From the NCBI RefSeq assembly GCF_046244365.1, contig NZ_CP176395.1:4836001-4900000 (forward strand): 64,000 bases of DNA, in the 5' to 3' direction. The position numbers and the translations under genes were made by a program. Positions within the stretch are counted from its first letter, which is position 1. The number at the start of each line of letters is the position of its first letter. Shown here piece after piece: positions 33,762-43,011 of the stretch. The DNA comes from Paenibacillus_V sp046244365 (GTDB lineage Bacteria; Bacillota; Bacilli; Paenibacillales; NBRC-103111). The notes under the pieces were generated by a model, which saw only the letters and a list, made by a program, of their open reading frames with translations, ran no database searches and was not told the DNA's origin.

Positions 33762-34880
33762 TTATTGGGTCAGGACTCGCACTCGTCTCCCCTCCAATAG
33801 CGGTTCGCTGCTCTCTACGATCACGGTTTCCTGTTTGAACAACCCCGTGCTGACGGCGGCTGCATGCTCATTGGAGCTAACTACGGTAACATCCCTGCGG
33901 CGGGCGTAGAAAGCGTTGCCCAGCGGACCTTTTCTCTCCTCGACCGTGTAAACATAGGTGCCTGACTGATCCTTTCGAACGGCGGCGCTCGAGATAAGCA
34001 GCGTATCCGCTTTTCCTTTTTTCGTTATCTTCACTTCTGCCCTCTCTCCGCTTGCAAGCGACGGGTCCTGCAGCAGGACCGTCAACTGAAATACCGTCCA
34101 TTCATCGGAATCGGTTTGCTCCGTGCTCGCAACTTTACCTTCCATGACGCGATTGTTTTGCCCGGGAAGGCGAACCTCTATCGTTCCGCCAATCGGAAGA
34201 CCTTCGGCTATATCCGAAGGAATCTTCAAGTCAAGCTGAAACCCCAGCTGCTTGTTGGAAAGCCGGATATCCGGTTCGCCGCCCGCGCTAGCGGGTATTC
34301 CTTCTTTAGCATTCACAGCTGCAACAATTCCATCGAAAGGAGCCTTCATCACTTGGTAATCGCTTAGTTTGGCCTGCAAGCCGCTTATGCGCTGCTGTTG
34401 GAAGCCGATATCGCTCTTGGTATTGTCCAAAGCGGCCTTGGCGGCAAGGACCGTCCCCTTGTCTTCGGTACGCTCCGCCTGGATATAGTCGTACTCCAGC
34501 TTTTCTACCGCCAATAGGAGTTTGTTCAGCGCAGCCTGCTCGTGCAAAACCTGCTGCATGGCTTCGGGGTTGTCGTATTGGACAAGAGATTGCCCTTGAC
34601 GGACACCGTCTCCCGCCCGCACCAGCACCTTCGTGACGTTCCAGCCCGATTGTCCCGTTAAATCCCTTACCTCTACCGGCTTGATGACGGCGCTGCCTTT
34701 GAAGGTTTGATCAAGCTGCCCCGGACCGGCCGCCTGAGTTGTCACCTTCGGCAGCATCAAAGCGTATAGCGTGTTGCTGAGCAAAGTAAAAACCGCTAGC
34801 AAGGCGATTAGTAAACCGGTAAGTAGCCCAAGCCAGCGTTTCCGGCTTGCTAAGCTTCCGTCGTTCGTCTGTAATTCCAA
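33762..34880 (-). CDS. HlyD/RND-type membrane fusion (adaptor) protein
   Basis: This 372-residue protein starts at a TTG (34880) with GGAGGA six bases upstream. One N-terminal transmembrane helix (about residues 15-40) is followed by a biotinyl-lipoyl-like barrel split by a coiled-coil hairpin (about 110-175). A beta-barrel follows, then a membrane-proximal domain (DTLLISSAAVRKDQSGTYVYTV). Such adaptors normally bridge an exporter to the outside. Here it is 18 bp downstream of a CUT1 sugar importer permease in the same operon, an unexpected partner. No MacB-like exporter is nearby. Confidence 0.8.
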   Translation of the reverse strand: MELQTNDGSLASRKRWLGLLTGLLIALLAVFTLLSNTLYALMLPKVTTQAAGPGQLDQTFKGSAVIKPVEVRDLTGQSGWNVTKVLVRAGDGVRQGQSLVQYDNPEAMQQVLHEQAALNKLLLAVEKLEYDYIQAERTEDKGTVLAAKAALDNTKSDIGFQQQRISGLQAKLSDYQVMKAPFDGIVAAVNAKEGIPASAGGEPDIRLSNKQLGFQLDLKIPSDIAEGLPIGGTIEVRLPGQNNRVMEGKVASTEQTDSDEWTVFQLTVLLQDPSLASGERAEVKITKKGKADTLLISSAAVRKDQSGTYVYTVEERKGPLGNAFYARRRDVTVVSSNEHAAAVSTGLFKQETVIVESSEPLLEGRRVRVLTQ

Positions 34881-34898
34881 TTCGATTCCTCCAGATCC

Positions 34899-35777
34899 CT
34901 AAGCCTTAATCCCGGAAAGCTGAACCCCTTCTATGAAATTCGTTTGCGCGTATAGAAACAGTAAAACCATAGGACTCATAAAAAGCACGGACGCGGCGAA
35001 GACGACACCCCGAGCTTCCTTGCCGATCTGGGTCAAATAAAGCGATAACGGCTGTTTGACCGCATCCTGAATGAAAATAAGCGGTTGTTCGACCATATTC
35101 CAATAATCGACGAACAAGAGAAGCGTTAATGCGGCTATCCCCGGCCTTATGAGCGGCAGCATGATTCGGACGAATATCGTACCATGCCCCGCTCCGTCCA
35201 TTCGGGCGGCTTCCGTTAAAGAGCCTGGAATATGGATCATAAATTGGCGCAGCAAGAATACGCCGAATGCCCCGAAGATGCCTGGGAGCAGGATCGCCGC
35301 CTTCGAGTTCAGGAGCCCCAGCTTGTCCAATATGATATAGTTCGGGACCAGCGTGACTTGGAAAGGCATAAGCATCGTCAAGAGATAGAACAGAAACCAG
35401 TTGTCCCTCCCTCGAAAGCGAAGTTTGGCAAAAGCGTAAGCCGCAAGCGATGCAATAGCGGCCTGTCCGACGACGATCGGAACGACCATCCCCACTGAAT
35501 TCCAGAACATATGAAGGAACTTCGGATTTCGCACCAACACCTCGGCATATTGATCGAGAGATACCCAATCGGGAATCCATTTCAGATTCACGAAGGGTTC
35601 CTTTTCCCCTGCCGCTACATTCGTCATCTGTCCGAGCAAATCATAATTGAGTCCAATCTCTTGCTCTGTCATAAGCGAATTCGTAATCGTCAGCACGATT
35701 GGAAGGAGGGTTATCAGCGCCCCTGTCCCTAACAGGAGGGTAAGTCCTATCGCAGGCATACGTTTCAAGAGCTTCAT
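34899..35777 (-). CDS. CUT1 sugar ABC transporter permease, MalG/LacG type
   Basis: This 292-residue permease has six transmembrane helices. The EAA loop that contacts the ATPase reads EAARMDGAGHGTIFVRIMLP (about residues 188-207). GAGGAGAAGCGGG in front supports the ATG at 35777; the frame extends to 35822 inside the upstream gene. A long extracytoplasmic segment between helices 1 and 2 (about 35-85) is larger than in MalG. It works with the permease upstream and the lipoprotein binding protein. No ATPase gene is in the cluster, so a shared MsmX-type ATPase elsewhere is likely. Confidence 0.9.
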   Translation of the reverse strand: MKLLKRMPAIGLTLLLGTGALITLLPIVLTITNSLMTEQEIGLNYDLLGQMTNVAAGEKEPFVNLKWIPDWVSLDQYAEVLVRNPKFLHMFWNSVGMVVPIVVGQAAIASLAAYAFAKLRFRGRDNWFLFYLLTMLMPFQVTLVPNYIILDKLGLLNSKAAILLPGIFGAFGVFLLRQFMIHIPGSLTEAARMDGAGHGTIFVRIMLPLIRPGIAALTLLLFVDYWNMVEQPLIFIQDAVKQPLSLYLTQIGKEARGVVFAASVLFMSPMVLLFLYAQTNFIEGVQLSGIKA

Positions 35778-35790
35778 CCCGCTTCTCCTC

Positions 35791-36672
35791 TCATTCCATA
35801 AAAGACTGGAACCAACGCTCAATAGCCAGCATGGCGAACACCAAAATAAGGATACCGCCGACCATGAGCGTGGCAGCCGCTGTAAGCTTCTGAATATCCA
35901 GCGAAAAGAACATATTGTTCATATAGTGCTGTAGCATGTAAATGCGATCATACGGGTAATCGCCTGCCAGCAGGTAGGTCTCCCGAAATACCTTAAACGA
36001 ATGGATGATCGAGATCAGTACGACAAAAATCATCGTAGGCGTCAAATAAACGAGAGTGATGTGAAACAGCTGCTGCAGCCTGCCCGCTCCTTCGATCCGT
36101 GCCGTTTCATAATACGAGCTGGGAATCGCCTGAAGTCCGGCCAAAAACAAGATCATGTTGTACCCGATGTTTTTCCAGACATACAAGAATGCCAGTACCC
36201 CCATAGAGCCTTCCGATTGCATCCAATCCGTCCTGCCCAGATGAAGACTGTGCATCCAGGCATTCAAGGTGCCGTTCCAATCGAAAAAGATTTGCCAGAC
36301 CATGATGATCGAAGCGACCGGCACGACAAGGGGCAGGATAAAAGACGTCTGCAGCCAATTCCGCATGGGTAACCGCCGATTCAACAGGATGGCAAGGCCC
36401 AGGGACAACATAATAAGCAGAGGAACGCTCACACCCGTAAAGAGCAGCGTGTTGGCCGCCGCTTTACGAAACGACCTGCTGCCAAGCAGAGCCGCATAAT
36501 TATCTAAGCCAACAAACGATCCGTCGATCGTCGAGTCTGTAAACGAGTAAACGATCCCCATCCCAAACGGGATGAGGTAAAACAGAATAAAGCCGGCTGC
36601 GCTGGGCGCCAAGAAGATCAACGCTGCTACTCCATCCTTACTCAGCCATGCCGGCAAACGGCATTTATTCAT
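35791..36672 (-). CDS. CUT1 sugar ABC transporter permease, MalF/LacF type
   Basis: This 293-residue protein has six transmembrane helices. The EAA-type loop reads ETARIEGAGRLQQLFHITL (about residues 192-210). The N-terminal APSAAGFILFYLIPFGMG is typical of MalF-like permeases. Its ATG lies inside the end of the binding-protein gene (eight-base overlap), indicating translational coupling. It forms a heterodimer with the MalG-type partner 13 bp downstream. Confidence 0.9.
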   Translation of the reverse strand: MNKCRLPAWLSKDGVAALIFLAPSAAGFILFYLIPFGMGIVYSFTDSTIDGSFVGLDNYAALLGSRSFRKAAANTLLFTGVSVPLLIMLSLGLAILLNRRLPMRNWLQTSFILPLVVPVASIIMVWQIFFDWNGTLNAWMHSLHLGRTDWMQSEGSMGVLAFLYVWKNIGYNMILFLAGLQAIPSSYYETARIEGAGRLQQLFHITLVYLTPTMIFVVLISIIHSFKVFRETYLLAGDYPYDRIYMLQHYMNNMFFSLDIQKLTAAATLMVGGILILVFAMLAIERWFQSFME

Positions 36673-38089
36673 TTAAATAGGTCGTGACCTTGTTCTGAAT
36701 CAGCTTGGCCACGTCCTTTGCCGATTTCTGACCGCTGAAGTAGGCTTGGCACTCCTTCAAAACGATTTCTTCGATCTTGGACGGCTGGAATGCAACGGAA
36801 TGAATCGCTTCCGACAAGTAACCTTCCAAGAGCTTGATCTGCGCAGGATCGACCGGGAACGCCTGTCCTTGCAGGGGACCTTCCTCGTAGGCTTTGATCG
36901 TTCCTTTTGCCAGGAGATCTTCCACTTGTTTCTCGTATACCCTTCTATTAATGGGAAACCCTGCGCGTTCGGGCGCCAGCTGCAGCTCCTCCGACATCAG
37001 GAATTGGAGAAAATCCCACGCCTCTTGCTTCACCGCCGATTTCTCATTGATTCCTATTATTTTATAGGGATAGAAGTAGCCTCCGGCAGCCGTTCCCTCC
37101 GCACGAGGCTTGGCGTACAATTTCGCTTGCTTGCCGCTCTCTTTAACCGAAACGAGATAGTCCCAAGCCGAATTCACATTCTGGGGATTGAAATAGGAGC
37201 TGGCGCGGCCTTCCGCGAAGACGCCGTCATCGAACATCTTCTTCACCTGCCCCATCATATCGAGGAATGCCGCCGAGTCGAAGCTTGCCGTGCGGCTATC
37301 CTCATTGACGAAACGGGGATAGTTTTCTTTCACCATTTCGGTCAGCAGCGACTGCATGGCTTCCGGTCCTGTTGCAGGCATCGCCCCTGGAAATCCGCCG
37401 CCCCCCTCGTGGGTCGTTCTTTTTTGGTTCATTTGCAGGAGTGTCTCGGCATACTTGTCCCATGTCCACTTCTTATCATCGAACGATACGCCGGCTTGCT
37501 TAATGGCTGCTTCGTCCCCGATCAAGACGTTCAGGAAGAACGCGAGCGGCAAGCTGTAAAGGCCTCCGCCGGTCCGGCTGCTCTCCAGTATATTGTTGAA
37601 ATAATCGCCCTTGAGGAACGAAGGATCCTTCTTCAGCATCCCGCTGAGATCGGCAAGCAAATGCTGACCCACATATTTCTCGCTCGGCAGCATATCCAGC
37701 GAGAGCATGTCAGGGCCTTTGCCTGACAGCATGGCCGTATTCGTCGCCGTTATGTATTTCTTAAGCTCAGCTTCCGTATGTTCATCGTCCGTCTGCACGT
37801 ACTGCAGATCAATGGTTATATTCGGATGAGCGGCTTCATATTTCATCTTGGCTTGCTTCAATCCGTCATCCGGCCAAAAGGTGGAGAACACGATCGTCGC
37901 TTTCCCGCCTTTTGCGGGGTTGTCTTGCGGCATCCCCGTCACTTGAGGAGAGGCAATCTCCCCCGCCATTCCCATATCCGGCACGGATGCTCCTTCTTGG
38001 CTGCCGCTGTTCGGGCTTGAGCTGCACGCCGATGCCCCTAGCATGACCAAGCTCAAAAAGAGTCCGATCCGATATTTCGGTTTGTTCAT
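36665..38089 (-). CDS. CUT1 sugar ABC transporter substrate-binding lipoprotein
   Basis: This 474-residue exported lipoprotein has a signal peptide ending LGASACSS, with a lipobox Cys at about residue 22. The mature part has the two-lobed family 1 solute-binding fold: IVFSTFWPDDGLKQAKMKYEA at the start, GKGPDMLSLD, AWDFLQFLMSEELQ. It binds an oligosaccharide outside the membrane and delivers it to the two permeases that follow. It is the first gene of the four-gene operon (binding protein, two permeases, adaptor). The ligand is not predictable. No regulator lies adjacent. Confidence 0.9.
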   Translation of the reverse strand: MNKPKYRIGLFLSLVMLGASACSSSPNSGSQEGASVPDMGMAGEIASPQVTGMPQDNPAKGGKATIVFSTFWPDDGLKQAKMKYEAAHPNITIDLQYVQTDDEHTEAELKKYITATNTAMLSGKGPDMLSLDMLPSEKYVGQHLLADLSGMLKKDPSFLKGDYFNNILESSRTGGGLYSLPLAFFLNVLIGDEAAIKQAGVSFDDKKWTWDKYAETLLQMNQKRTTHEGGGGFPGAMPATGPEAMQSLLTEMVKENYPRFVNEDSRTASFDSAAFLDMMGQVKKMFDDGVFAEGRASSYFNPQNVNSAWDYLVSVKESGKQAKLYAKPRAEGTAAGGYFYPYKIIGINEKSAVKQEAWDFLQFLMSEELQLAPERAGFPINRRVYEKQVEDLLAKGTIKAYEEGPLQGQAFPVDPAQIKLLEGYLSEAIHSVAFQPSKIEEIVLKECQAYFSGQKSAKDVAKLIQNKVTTYLNE

Positions 38090-38211
38090 TTTTCATCCCC
38101 ATCCTTGTCCTGTGATTAGTCAACTAGCCGTTCAAATGTAAGCGGCGGATATCGCCAAGTACGGCCAAGCACAACTTCGCTGTCCGCTCACTCGTTCTCC
38201 CACCGATACAT

Positions 38212-38728
38212 TCAAACCGCTTCTTTGGTTATACCCTGTACTTGTATCGGACTTATCGCTAACTTGTAAATTTTTTGTAACCAGCCTCGGTGCCTCCGAA
38301 TCCGGCCGAGCACGAAAAAACACACCACTAGGTGGTGTGTTCGACAATCGGCGCATGATATTTTTCTTCCCCTGATCATAACCCCTTGCATATACCGGCG
38401 CTGCCCGCGCCACCAGGCGAGCAGTCTCGCCAGCGGGTTTTTGGATTCGGAAAGCCGTTCGCCCCGCTCGCCCAGAGGAATCGGATCGAACTTTTCGAAC
38501 AGCAGGTAGAACAGCATGGAGACGATGACCATACTGATCAGCCACCACTTGAATGCCCGGCTCGGTCGACTCATTATAACGCATATAGGTGAACCAAAAA
38601 ACGACAGACGTTACGGTCACGCTGATCAACGATGCTGCCGCTTGCTTGACAAAACTCAATCTCGTTCCGATCAACCTGCCAATCATAGCGTTGGTCACCA
38701 AAGCCAGGAGCAGAAACTGAAAGTACAT
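38212..38728 (-). pseudogene. Membrane protein of unknown function, probably frameshifted
   Basis: From the ATG at 38728 (with AGGTGAAAAGGG in front) the minus strand encodes two hydrophobic helices (MYFQFLLLALVTNAMIGRL, then SLISVTVTSVVFWFTYMRYN). After about residue 52 that frame loses protein-like character, while the next frame continues with a third helix (FKWWLISMVIVSMLFYLLFE) and a basic tail. The second frame has an ATG at 38574 but no ribosome binding site. I read one original gene broken by a frameshift near 38570; two overlapping genes remain possible. A hairpin with T-run (38317-38342) cuts both frames. Confidence 0.4.
38314..38341 (-). terminator. Terminator hairpin
   Basis: AACACACCAC and GTGGTGTGTT arms form a perfect stem with a short loop. 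It is followed by TTTTTT on the minus strand. It probably ends the transcript of the broken membrane gene. Confidence 0.7.
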
Positions 38729-38776
38729 CCCTTTTCACCTGCCTGCATCAAAGGTATGAGCATTACAAGATCCGCT

Positions 38777-39028
38777 CTAGTCTCTGGGGTAATCCACTCT
38801 CATAATATCCATGAACGGAACTTTCGAAATTTGCCCGTAACGCTCGACATGCACTTTACCGGTTCTGGAATCCATCGCTACAATTTGCCCGCGTACGTGC
38901 TCTTCCACTCCCCACACCGTCAGCACGATTTCGGAATTTTCCTGTTTGGCTTCAACCAACTGATTGCCTATCTCCTCCAACACAAATTCATCTCTGGTTG
39001 GTCGTTTCGCTACTTTTGCCTTTGCCAC
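38777..39028 (-). CDS. YolD-like family protein
   Basis: This 83-residue small protein fits the YolD-like pattern. A basic N-terminus precedes a beta-rich core (IVLTVWGVEEHVRGQIVAMD, KVPFMDIMRVDY). The start is a GTG at 39028 with GGGAGG nine bases upstream; the frame runs on to 39106 without a binding site. YolD-like proteins often lie next to DinB/UmuC-type polymerases. None is present here, and the role is unknown. Confidence 0.7.
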   Translation of the reverse strand: MAKAKVAKRPTRDEFVLEEIGNQLVEAKQENSEIVLTVWGVEEHVRGQIVAMDSRTGKVHVERYGQISKVPFMDIMRVDYPRD

Positions 39029-39195
39029 ACTTTTTCCTCCCGCCTGTATGATGCAATAATGAAAACTCTCTGTATGAATTTGGGTTTTCCGCTTGCCGTA
39101 TCTCATTTAAAGCACACTACATTATAGCATAACGTCACGTATTTAGCGCTGACGCGACCTGGATCCCCTTCTCCACACGCCGCCATACGGCGTCA

Positions 39196-39945
39196 TTACG
39201 ATGTCCGAATCGCCGGCATGCGGGAAACTACCGAATAGGCCTTGTACTCCCCTGCTTCCGTAATTTCCAAACCATTTAATTGCCGGCCAAAACAACATCC
39301 TCCATCGATGCCGATTTTATCGTCTCCAAACCAGATGTTTGCCGATTCATGCAGTTTAGTGACCGGCGTATGGCCGAAAACAACGATTTTACCCACTTTT
39401 ACGGGATGATTGTAGAAAGCGTCTCTTATCCAAATAAAATCTCTTGGCGGTTGTGCCCGCCAGTTCTCACCGACAGCCGGGTCGATTCCCGCATGCACGT
39501 ATATTCGCTGCTCGTCTTCATAGTAAAGCGGCAACGTCTGAAGAAAATCGATATGCTGCCGGAAACGGTTAATAATATCTGCCTTTGCATCGAAATATCG
39601 ATCATAATCAAAATCATACTCGTCAAAATCCAGCTCGCAGTAGCTTTGAATGGTAGCAAACCCGCCATTTCGCAAGAAGCCGGAGTCTTTGTTGTGAAGC
39701 AGCGCATCAAGAAACATTTGATCGTGGTTGCCGCGCAATGCGATTGCGCCGTGCCGTTCCACCAGGTTGCGAACCTGCTCGATCACTTCTCTGCTTCGTG
39801 GCCCCCGATCCCCATAATCCCCCAGAAGAATCAATTGATCGGATTCGGAATCGTAATCGGTCATCGTCAACAGCTCGTTGAATTCGTCGTAACAACCATG
39901 CACGTCGGATATAACGAGCGTTCGTTTATTTTTGCCTATTAACAT
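39196..39945 (-). CDS. Calcineurin-like metallophosphoesterase (PrpE/ApaH-like)
   Basis: This 249-residue enzyme has all phosphoesterase blocks in order: DVHGCYDEF (about residues 14-22), GDYGDRGPRS, RGNHDQMF, YVHAGIDP and FGHTPV. These bind two metal ions. The spacing and GDxGDRGP resemble PrpE and other Ser/Thr phosphatase-like or Ap4A-hydrolase-like proteins. The cytosolic substrate is undefined. GGGGGG lies eight bases before the ATG. Confidence 0.9.
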   Translation of the reverse strand: MLIGKNKRTLVISDVHGCYDEFNELLTMTDYDSESDQLILLGDYGDRGPRSREVIEQVRNLVERHGAIALRGNHDQMFLDALLHNKDSGFLRNGGFATIQSYCELDFDEYDFDYDRYFDAKADIINRFRQHIDFLQTLPLYYEDEQRIYVHAGIDPAVGENWRAQPPRDFIWIRDAFYNHPVKVGKIVVFGHTPVTKLHESANIWFGDDKIGIDGGCCFGRQLNGLEITEAGEYKAYSVVSRMPAIRTS

Positions 39946-40021
39946 GCAAACGCCCCCCTGCCGCCTAAAAAAGTTTACGTAGATTCTATCATAAATGAAT
40001 CGGCAGGAGTCAATCGACTAC

Positions 40022-40051
40022 AATAAAGCCGCCCGAAAGGCGGCTTTATTC
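40022..40051. terminator. Bidirectional terminator
   Basis: AATAAAGCCGCC and GGCGGCTTTATT pair around CGAAA. It lies between the phosphoesterase promoter region and the end of the coiled-coil gene. Confidence 0.85.
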
Positions 40052-40086
40052 GCACTCTTATTTTTTGATCCGAGGAAGGAATGACC

Positions 40087-40758
40087 TCATATCCGAATAT
40101 CGACTCTCTTGTAACGTTGATCGGTTCCGCTTATCGTGATAGGAGCATCGTTAGCTTCCGGATTTTTTCCTTCAACTTCACGATTGCTATTTTCACCTTC
40201 CGCTTCTGCCGCTTTATTAACTTGATTTTGAACGGCTTGTGTCGTTTCACCCGTTTTTTGATCAAGCATCCGTTCTCTGGATTGTATCTTTTGAAGCTCC
40301 GCTCTCTTTGATTTCGCTTCGTTACCGTTCTTTTCATCAAATTTGATTTCGCTCTCTAGAACTTTCCCTTTTCCAACCAAGCTGTTTTTGGTCTTGTTCA
40401 TCGTGATAGATTGGGAATAGGTAGTGCTCGCTTGAATGAGGTGCGACATACCGGCTAAAGAACTTCCCGCATCAGTAACGTCTGCAACGGATGGGACGCT
40501 CTTGGCTTGTTGGTTCGTTTCTTGGTTTTCATTTAGCTTTTCTGTTCGCTTCTGCTGTATTTGCACATCAATTTGTTGGATTTGCTCTTGCAGCTGTTTC
40601 ACTCGTTCTTGCTTCGATTTATGATCGAGTTTGCTCTCGTTCGTTTTTTGTATTTGTTCCTGCAATTGAATTTTCTGTTTCTCTAGCTGTTTTATGCCAT
40701 TATCATTCGATAGCGGAAAGCTAACATTCGATTTGCCCGACACCGGTGCAATTGCCAT
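40087..40758 (-). CDS. FlxA-like coiled-coil protein
   Basis: This 223-residue, highly polar protein is rich in Gln, Lys and Glu. A long coiled coil occupies about residues 22-80 (KQLEKQKIQLQEQIQK, KQLQEQIQQIDVQIQQK), and a second lies at about 140-180. This is the FlxA-like pattern. No signal peptide or transmembrane helix is visible. GGAGGTGCCGCC directly precedes the ATG. It is monocistronic, and its function is unknown. Confidence 0.65.
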   Translation of the reverse strand: MAIAPVSGKSNVSFPLSNDNGIKQLEKQKIQLQEQIQKTNESKLDHKSKQERVKQLQEQIQQIDVQIQQKRTEKLNENQETNQQAKSVPSVADVTDAGSSLAGMSHLIQASTTYSQSITMNKTKNSLVGKGKVLESEIKFDEKNGNEAKSKRAELQKIQSRERMLDQKTGETTQAVQNQVNKAAEAEGENSNREVEGKNPEANDAPITISGTDQRYKRVDIRI

Positions 40759-40835
40759 GGCGGCACCTCCAAAATATTGAACGTCCTTTTCATATATATC
40801 GGTCTATTTGAAAATAATGTTTGGTTCATGTTTTC

Positions 40836-42521
40836 TCATGCCTTATCTTTATTCCAGGTATCCTTCAAAGGAACAATGCGGTTAAACACGAGCCTGTCAG
40901 CGGCGGCAGATCTTGAATCCATGCAAAAATAGCCGTGACGAATAAATTGGAAGGGTTGTTCCGGGCAGGCATGCTCCAAGTATGGTTCCAGCAGGCAATT
41001 TGTCACCACAACAAGAGATTCCGGATTGAGGGCACCGGTCCAATCTCCGTTCTCATCATCCGGAAGCTTCCGCTCCAGAAGCAGCTCCTCGTACAGTTGA
41101 ACGTCGGCCTTTACGGCATGCTCCGCGGAGACCCAGTGAATCGTCCCTTTCACCTTGCGGCCGGTAAATCCGCTGCCGCTCTTGGTAATCGGGTCGTACG
41201 TACAGCGAAGCTCCGTAATGTCACCCGTTTCCGGGTCTTTGACCATTTCTTCGCACCGGATAAAATAAGCCCCTTTTAGCCGCACCTCGCTATTCGGACT
41301 CAGCCGATGAAAGCCTTTGGGTGGTACCTCCATAAAATCGTCACGCTCGATATAGACGGTTTTGGTAAAAGGAACCTCTCTTTTCCCCAGCGCTTCGTTT
41401 TCGCTGTTGTTGTCAATCGTCATCATCTCCGTTTCGTTCTCCGGATAGTTGGTTATGACAACCTTTAACGGCTGCAAAACAGCCATAACGCTTACGGCCT
41501 TGGCTTTAAGATCCTGTCTGAGGCAATGGTCCAGCAGCGAAATGTGAACCGTGCTTTGGGTTCGGATACCGCCAATCTCCTCGATAAAGCTGCGAATGCT
41601 TTCCGGCGTGAAGCCCCTTCTCCTTAAGCCGCGGAGCGTAGGAAGTCTCGGATCGTCCCAGCCGTTTACGTACTCCCCTTCAACCAGCTGCCTCAAAAAC
41701 CGTTTGCTTGTCACGACACCCGTTAAGTTCAGCCTGCCGAACTCTCGCTGCCGCGGAGGCTCGGTAATGTCCAGCTCGCGCAAAACCCATTCGTACAAAG
41801 GCCGATGGTCTTTAAACTCGATGGAACATAACGAGTAGGTGATGCCTTCGATGGCATCTTGTATAGGATGAGCAAAATCGTACATCGGATAGATGCACCA
41901 TTCCTTTCCCGTCCGGTAATGCTCTGCGTGAATAATGCGGTATATTACGGGATCGCGCAAGTTTATATTGGGCGAAGCCATGTCGATTTTGGCGCGCAGA
42001 ACCCTCGAAGCGGCCGGGTAGACGCCATTTTTCATGTTCGCAAAAAGCTCCAGATTCTCCTCGACCGGCCGATTTCGGAACGGACTGTTCCTTCCCGGCT
42101 CCGTTAAGGTCCCCCGGTAATCCGTCACCTCCTCCGGCGTCAGATCACATACATAGGCTTTTCCCCGCTTGATCAAGGATACTGCGGCTTTATGGATCTC
42201 GTCCGAGTAATCCGAACCGTAATAAATATGATTTCCCGGATCATAGCCGAGCCACTTGATGTCCTCCACGATCGCTTTCACGTACCCGATATCCTCCTTA
42301 AGGGGATTCGTGTCGTCAAACCGCAAATGAAAAGATCCGTTATACCTTTGGGCTGTCGCATAATTCGTGTGTATGGCGTAGGCGCTTCCTATATGAAGGT
42401 AGCCGTTGGGCTCGGGAGGAAATCGCGTGCGCATCTTTCTTCCGTACGGACTTGACTCAAGCTCCTCGTCTATCAGCCTAAACAAAAAATGATCAACTTG
42501 TTTTTCCTTTTCGTGATCCAT
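40836..42521 (-). CDS. glnS: Glutaminyl-tRNA synthetase
   Basis: This 561-residue class I synthetase charges tRNA-Gln directly. The HIGH-type motif is PPEPNGYLHIGSAYAI (about residues 33-48). The KMSKS-type motif appears as VVTSKRFLRQ (about 270-279). The C-terminal anticodon-binding beta-barrels follow (about 345-550). The ATG at 42521 has AGGAGGAG seven bases upstream. A T-box leader with a CAA (Gln) specifier precedes it. GlnRS is not universal in Bacillota, where many species make Gln-tRNA by the GatCAB route, so the presence of glnS with a matching T-box is notable. Confidence 0.95.
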   Translation of the reverse strand: MDHEKEKQVDHFLFRLIDEELESSPYGRKMRTRFPPEPNGYLHIGSAYAIHTNYATAQRYNGSFHLRFDDTNPLKEDIGYVKAIVEDIKWLGYDPGNHIYYGSDYSDEIHKAAVSLIKRGKAYVCDLTPEEVTDYRGTLTEPGRNSPFRNRPVEENLELFANMKNGVYPAASRVLRAKIDMASPNINLRDPVIYRIIHAEHYRTGKEWCIYPMYDFAHPIQDAIEGITYSLCSIEFKDHRPLYEWVLRELDITEPPRQREFGRLNLTGVVTSKRFLRQLVEGEYVNGWDDPRLPTLRGLRRRGFTPESIRSFIEEIGGIRTQSTVHISLLDHCLRQDLKAKAVSVMAVLQPLKVVITNYPENETEMMTIDNNSENEALGKREVPFTKTVYIERDDFMEVPPKGFHRLSPNSEVRLKGAYFIRCEEMVKDPETGDITELRCTYDPITKSGSGFTGRKVKGTIHWVSAEHAVKADVQLYEELLLERKLPDDENGDWTGALNPESLVVVTNCLLEPYLEHACPEQPFQFIRHGYFCMDSRSAAADRLVFNRIVPLKDTWNKDKA

Positions 42522-42562
42522 GGCGACTCCTCCTAATGTACATGAATAGCGGTATTTGAAAA

Positions 42563-42875
42563 CAAAAAAAAATCCCACCTCCAAGACTTCATGTCTTGGG
42601 GACGAAATTTTCGCGGTACCACCCCAGGTTCATTAATATGTCGCCATATTAACCTCTTCAAGTACGGCATTGCAAGCAATGCTTATACTTTAGCTCTGTA
42701 ACGGGAGCTCCCGTCAGACCATCCCCGCTCGCGGTTCCGGCATGCTGCTCAGAGGCTTGATTCGGGGAACATTCTTGGCTCCTTTTCAGCTGCCGGAGCT
42801 CTCTGTACAAGAACGGGTTGCCCTACTCTTCTCGTCATCGCGTTTCGATATGGGTATTATGATAACAAATCATTC
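42563..42875 (-). promoter_or_regulatory. T-box riboswitch (Gln) of glnS
   Basis: On the minus strand the leader shows GGGTGGTACCGCG (42612-42624), the T-box sequence that pairs with the uncharged tRNA end. Downstream is a terminator, CCAAGAC/GTCTTGG (42581-42599), followed by a long T-run (42563-42571). Upstream, stem I contains GAGCTCCGGCAGCTGAAAAGG and a specifier region GAATCAAGCCTCTGAG, with CAA (42757-42759) as Gln codon. Expression should rise when tRNA-Gln is uncharged. The 5' boundary is approximate. Confidence 0.9.
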
Positions 42876-42932
42876 CCATTTGTGTAAACGGTTATTCCGT
42901 GGAGGCTCGATGGAACACATGGACTGGACATG

Positions 42933-42977
42933 AGAAAAGCCGACGTTGATGCTTTTTCAGCAGCTTCGGCGGCTTTC
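42933..42977 (-). terminator. Likely terminator of the NGGHNEPP peptide gene
   Basis: GAAAGCCG and CGGCTTTTC arms enclose an inner GCTGCTG-AAAA-AGCATC stem. A short T-run follows on the minus strand. Confidence 0.5.
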
Positions 42978-43011
42978 CCGGAAAACTTATCAAAATAGAC
43001 TCGGCTGCCGG

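Noticed and set aside
36746..37726. 326-codon plus-strand frame opposite the sugar-binding lipoprotein
   Set aside because: It is fully antisense to a clear lipoprotein gene and has no ribosome binding site or family pattern.
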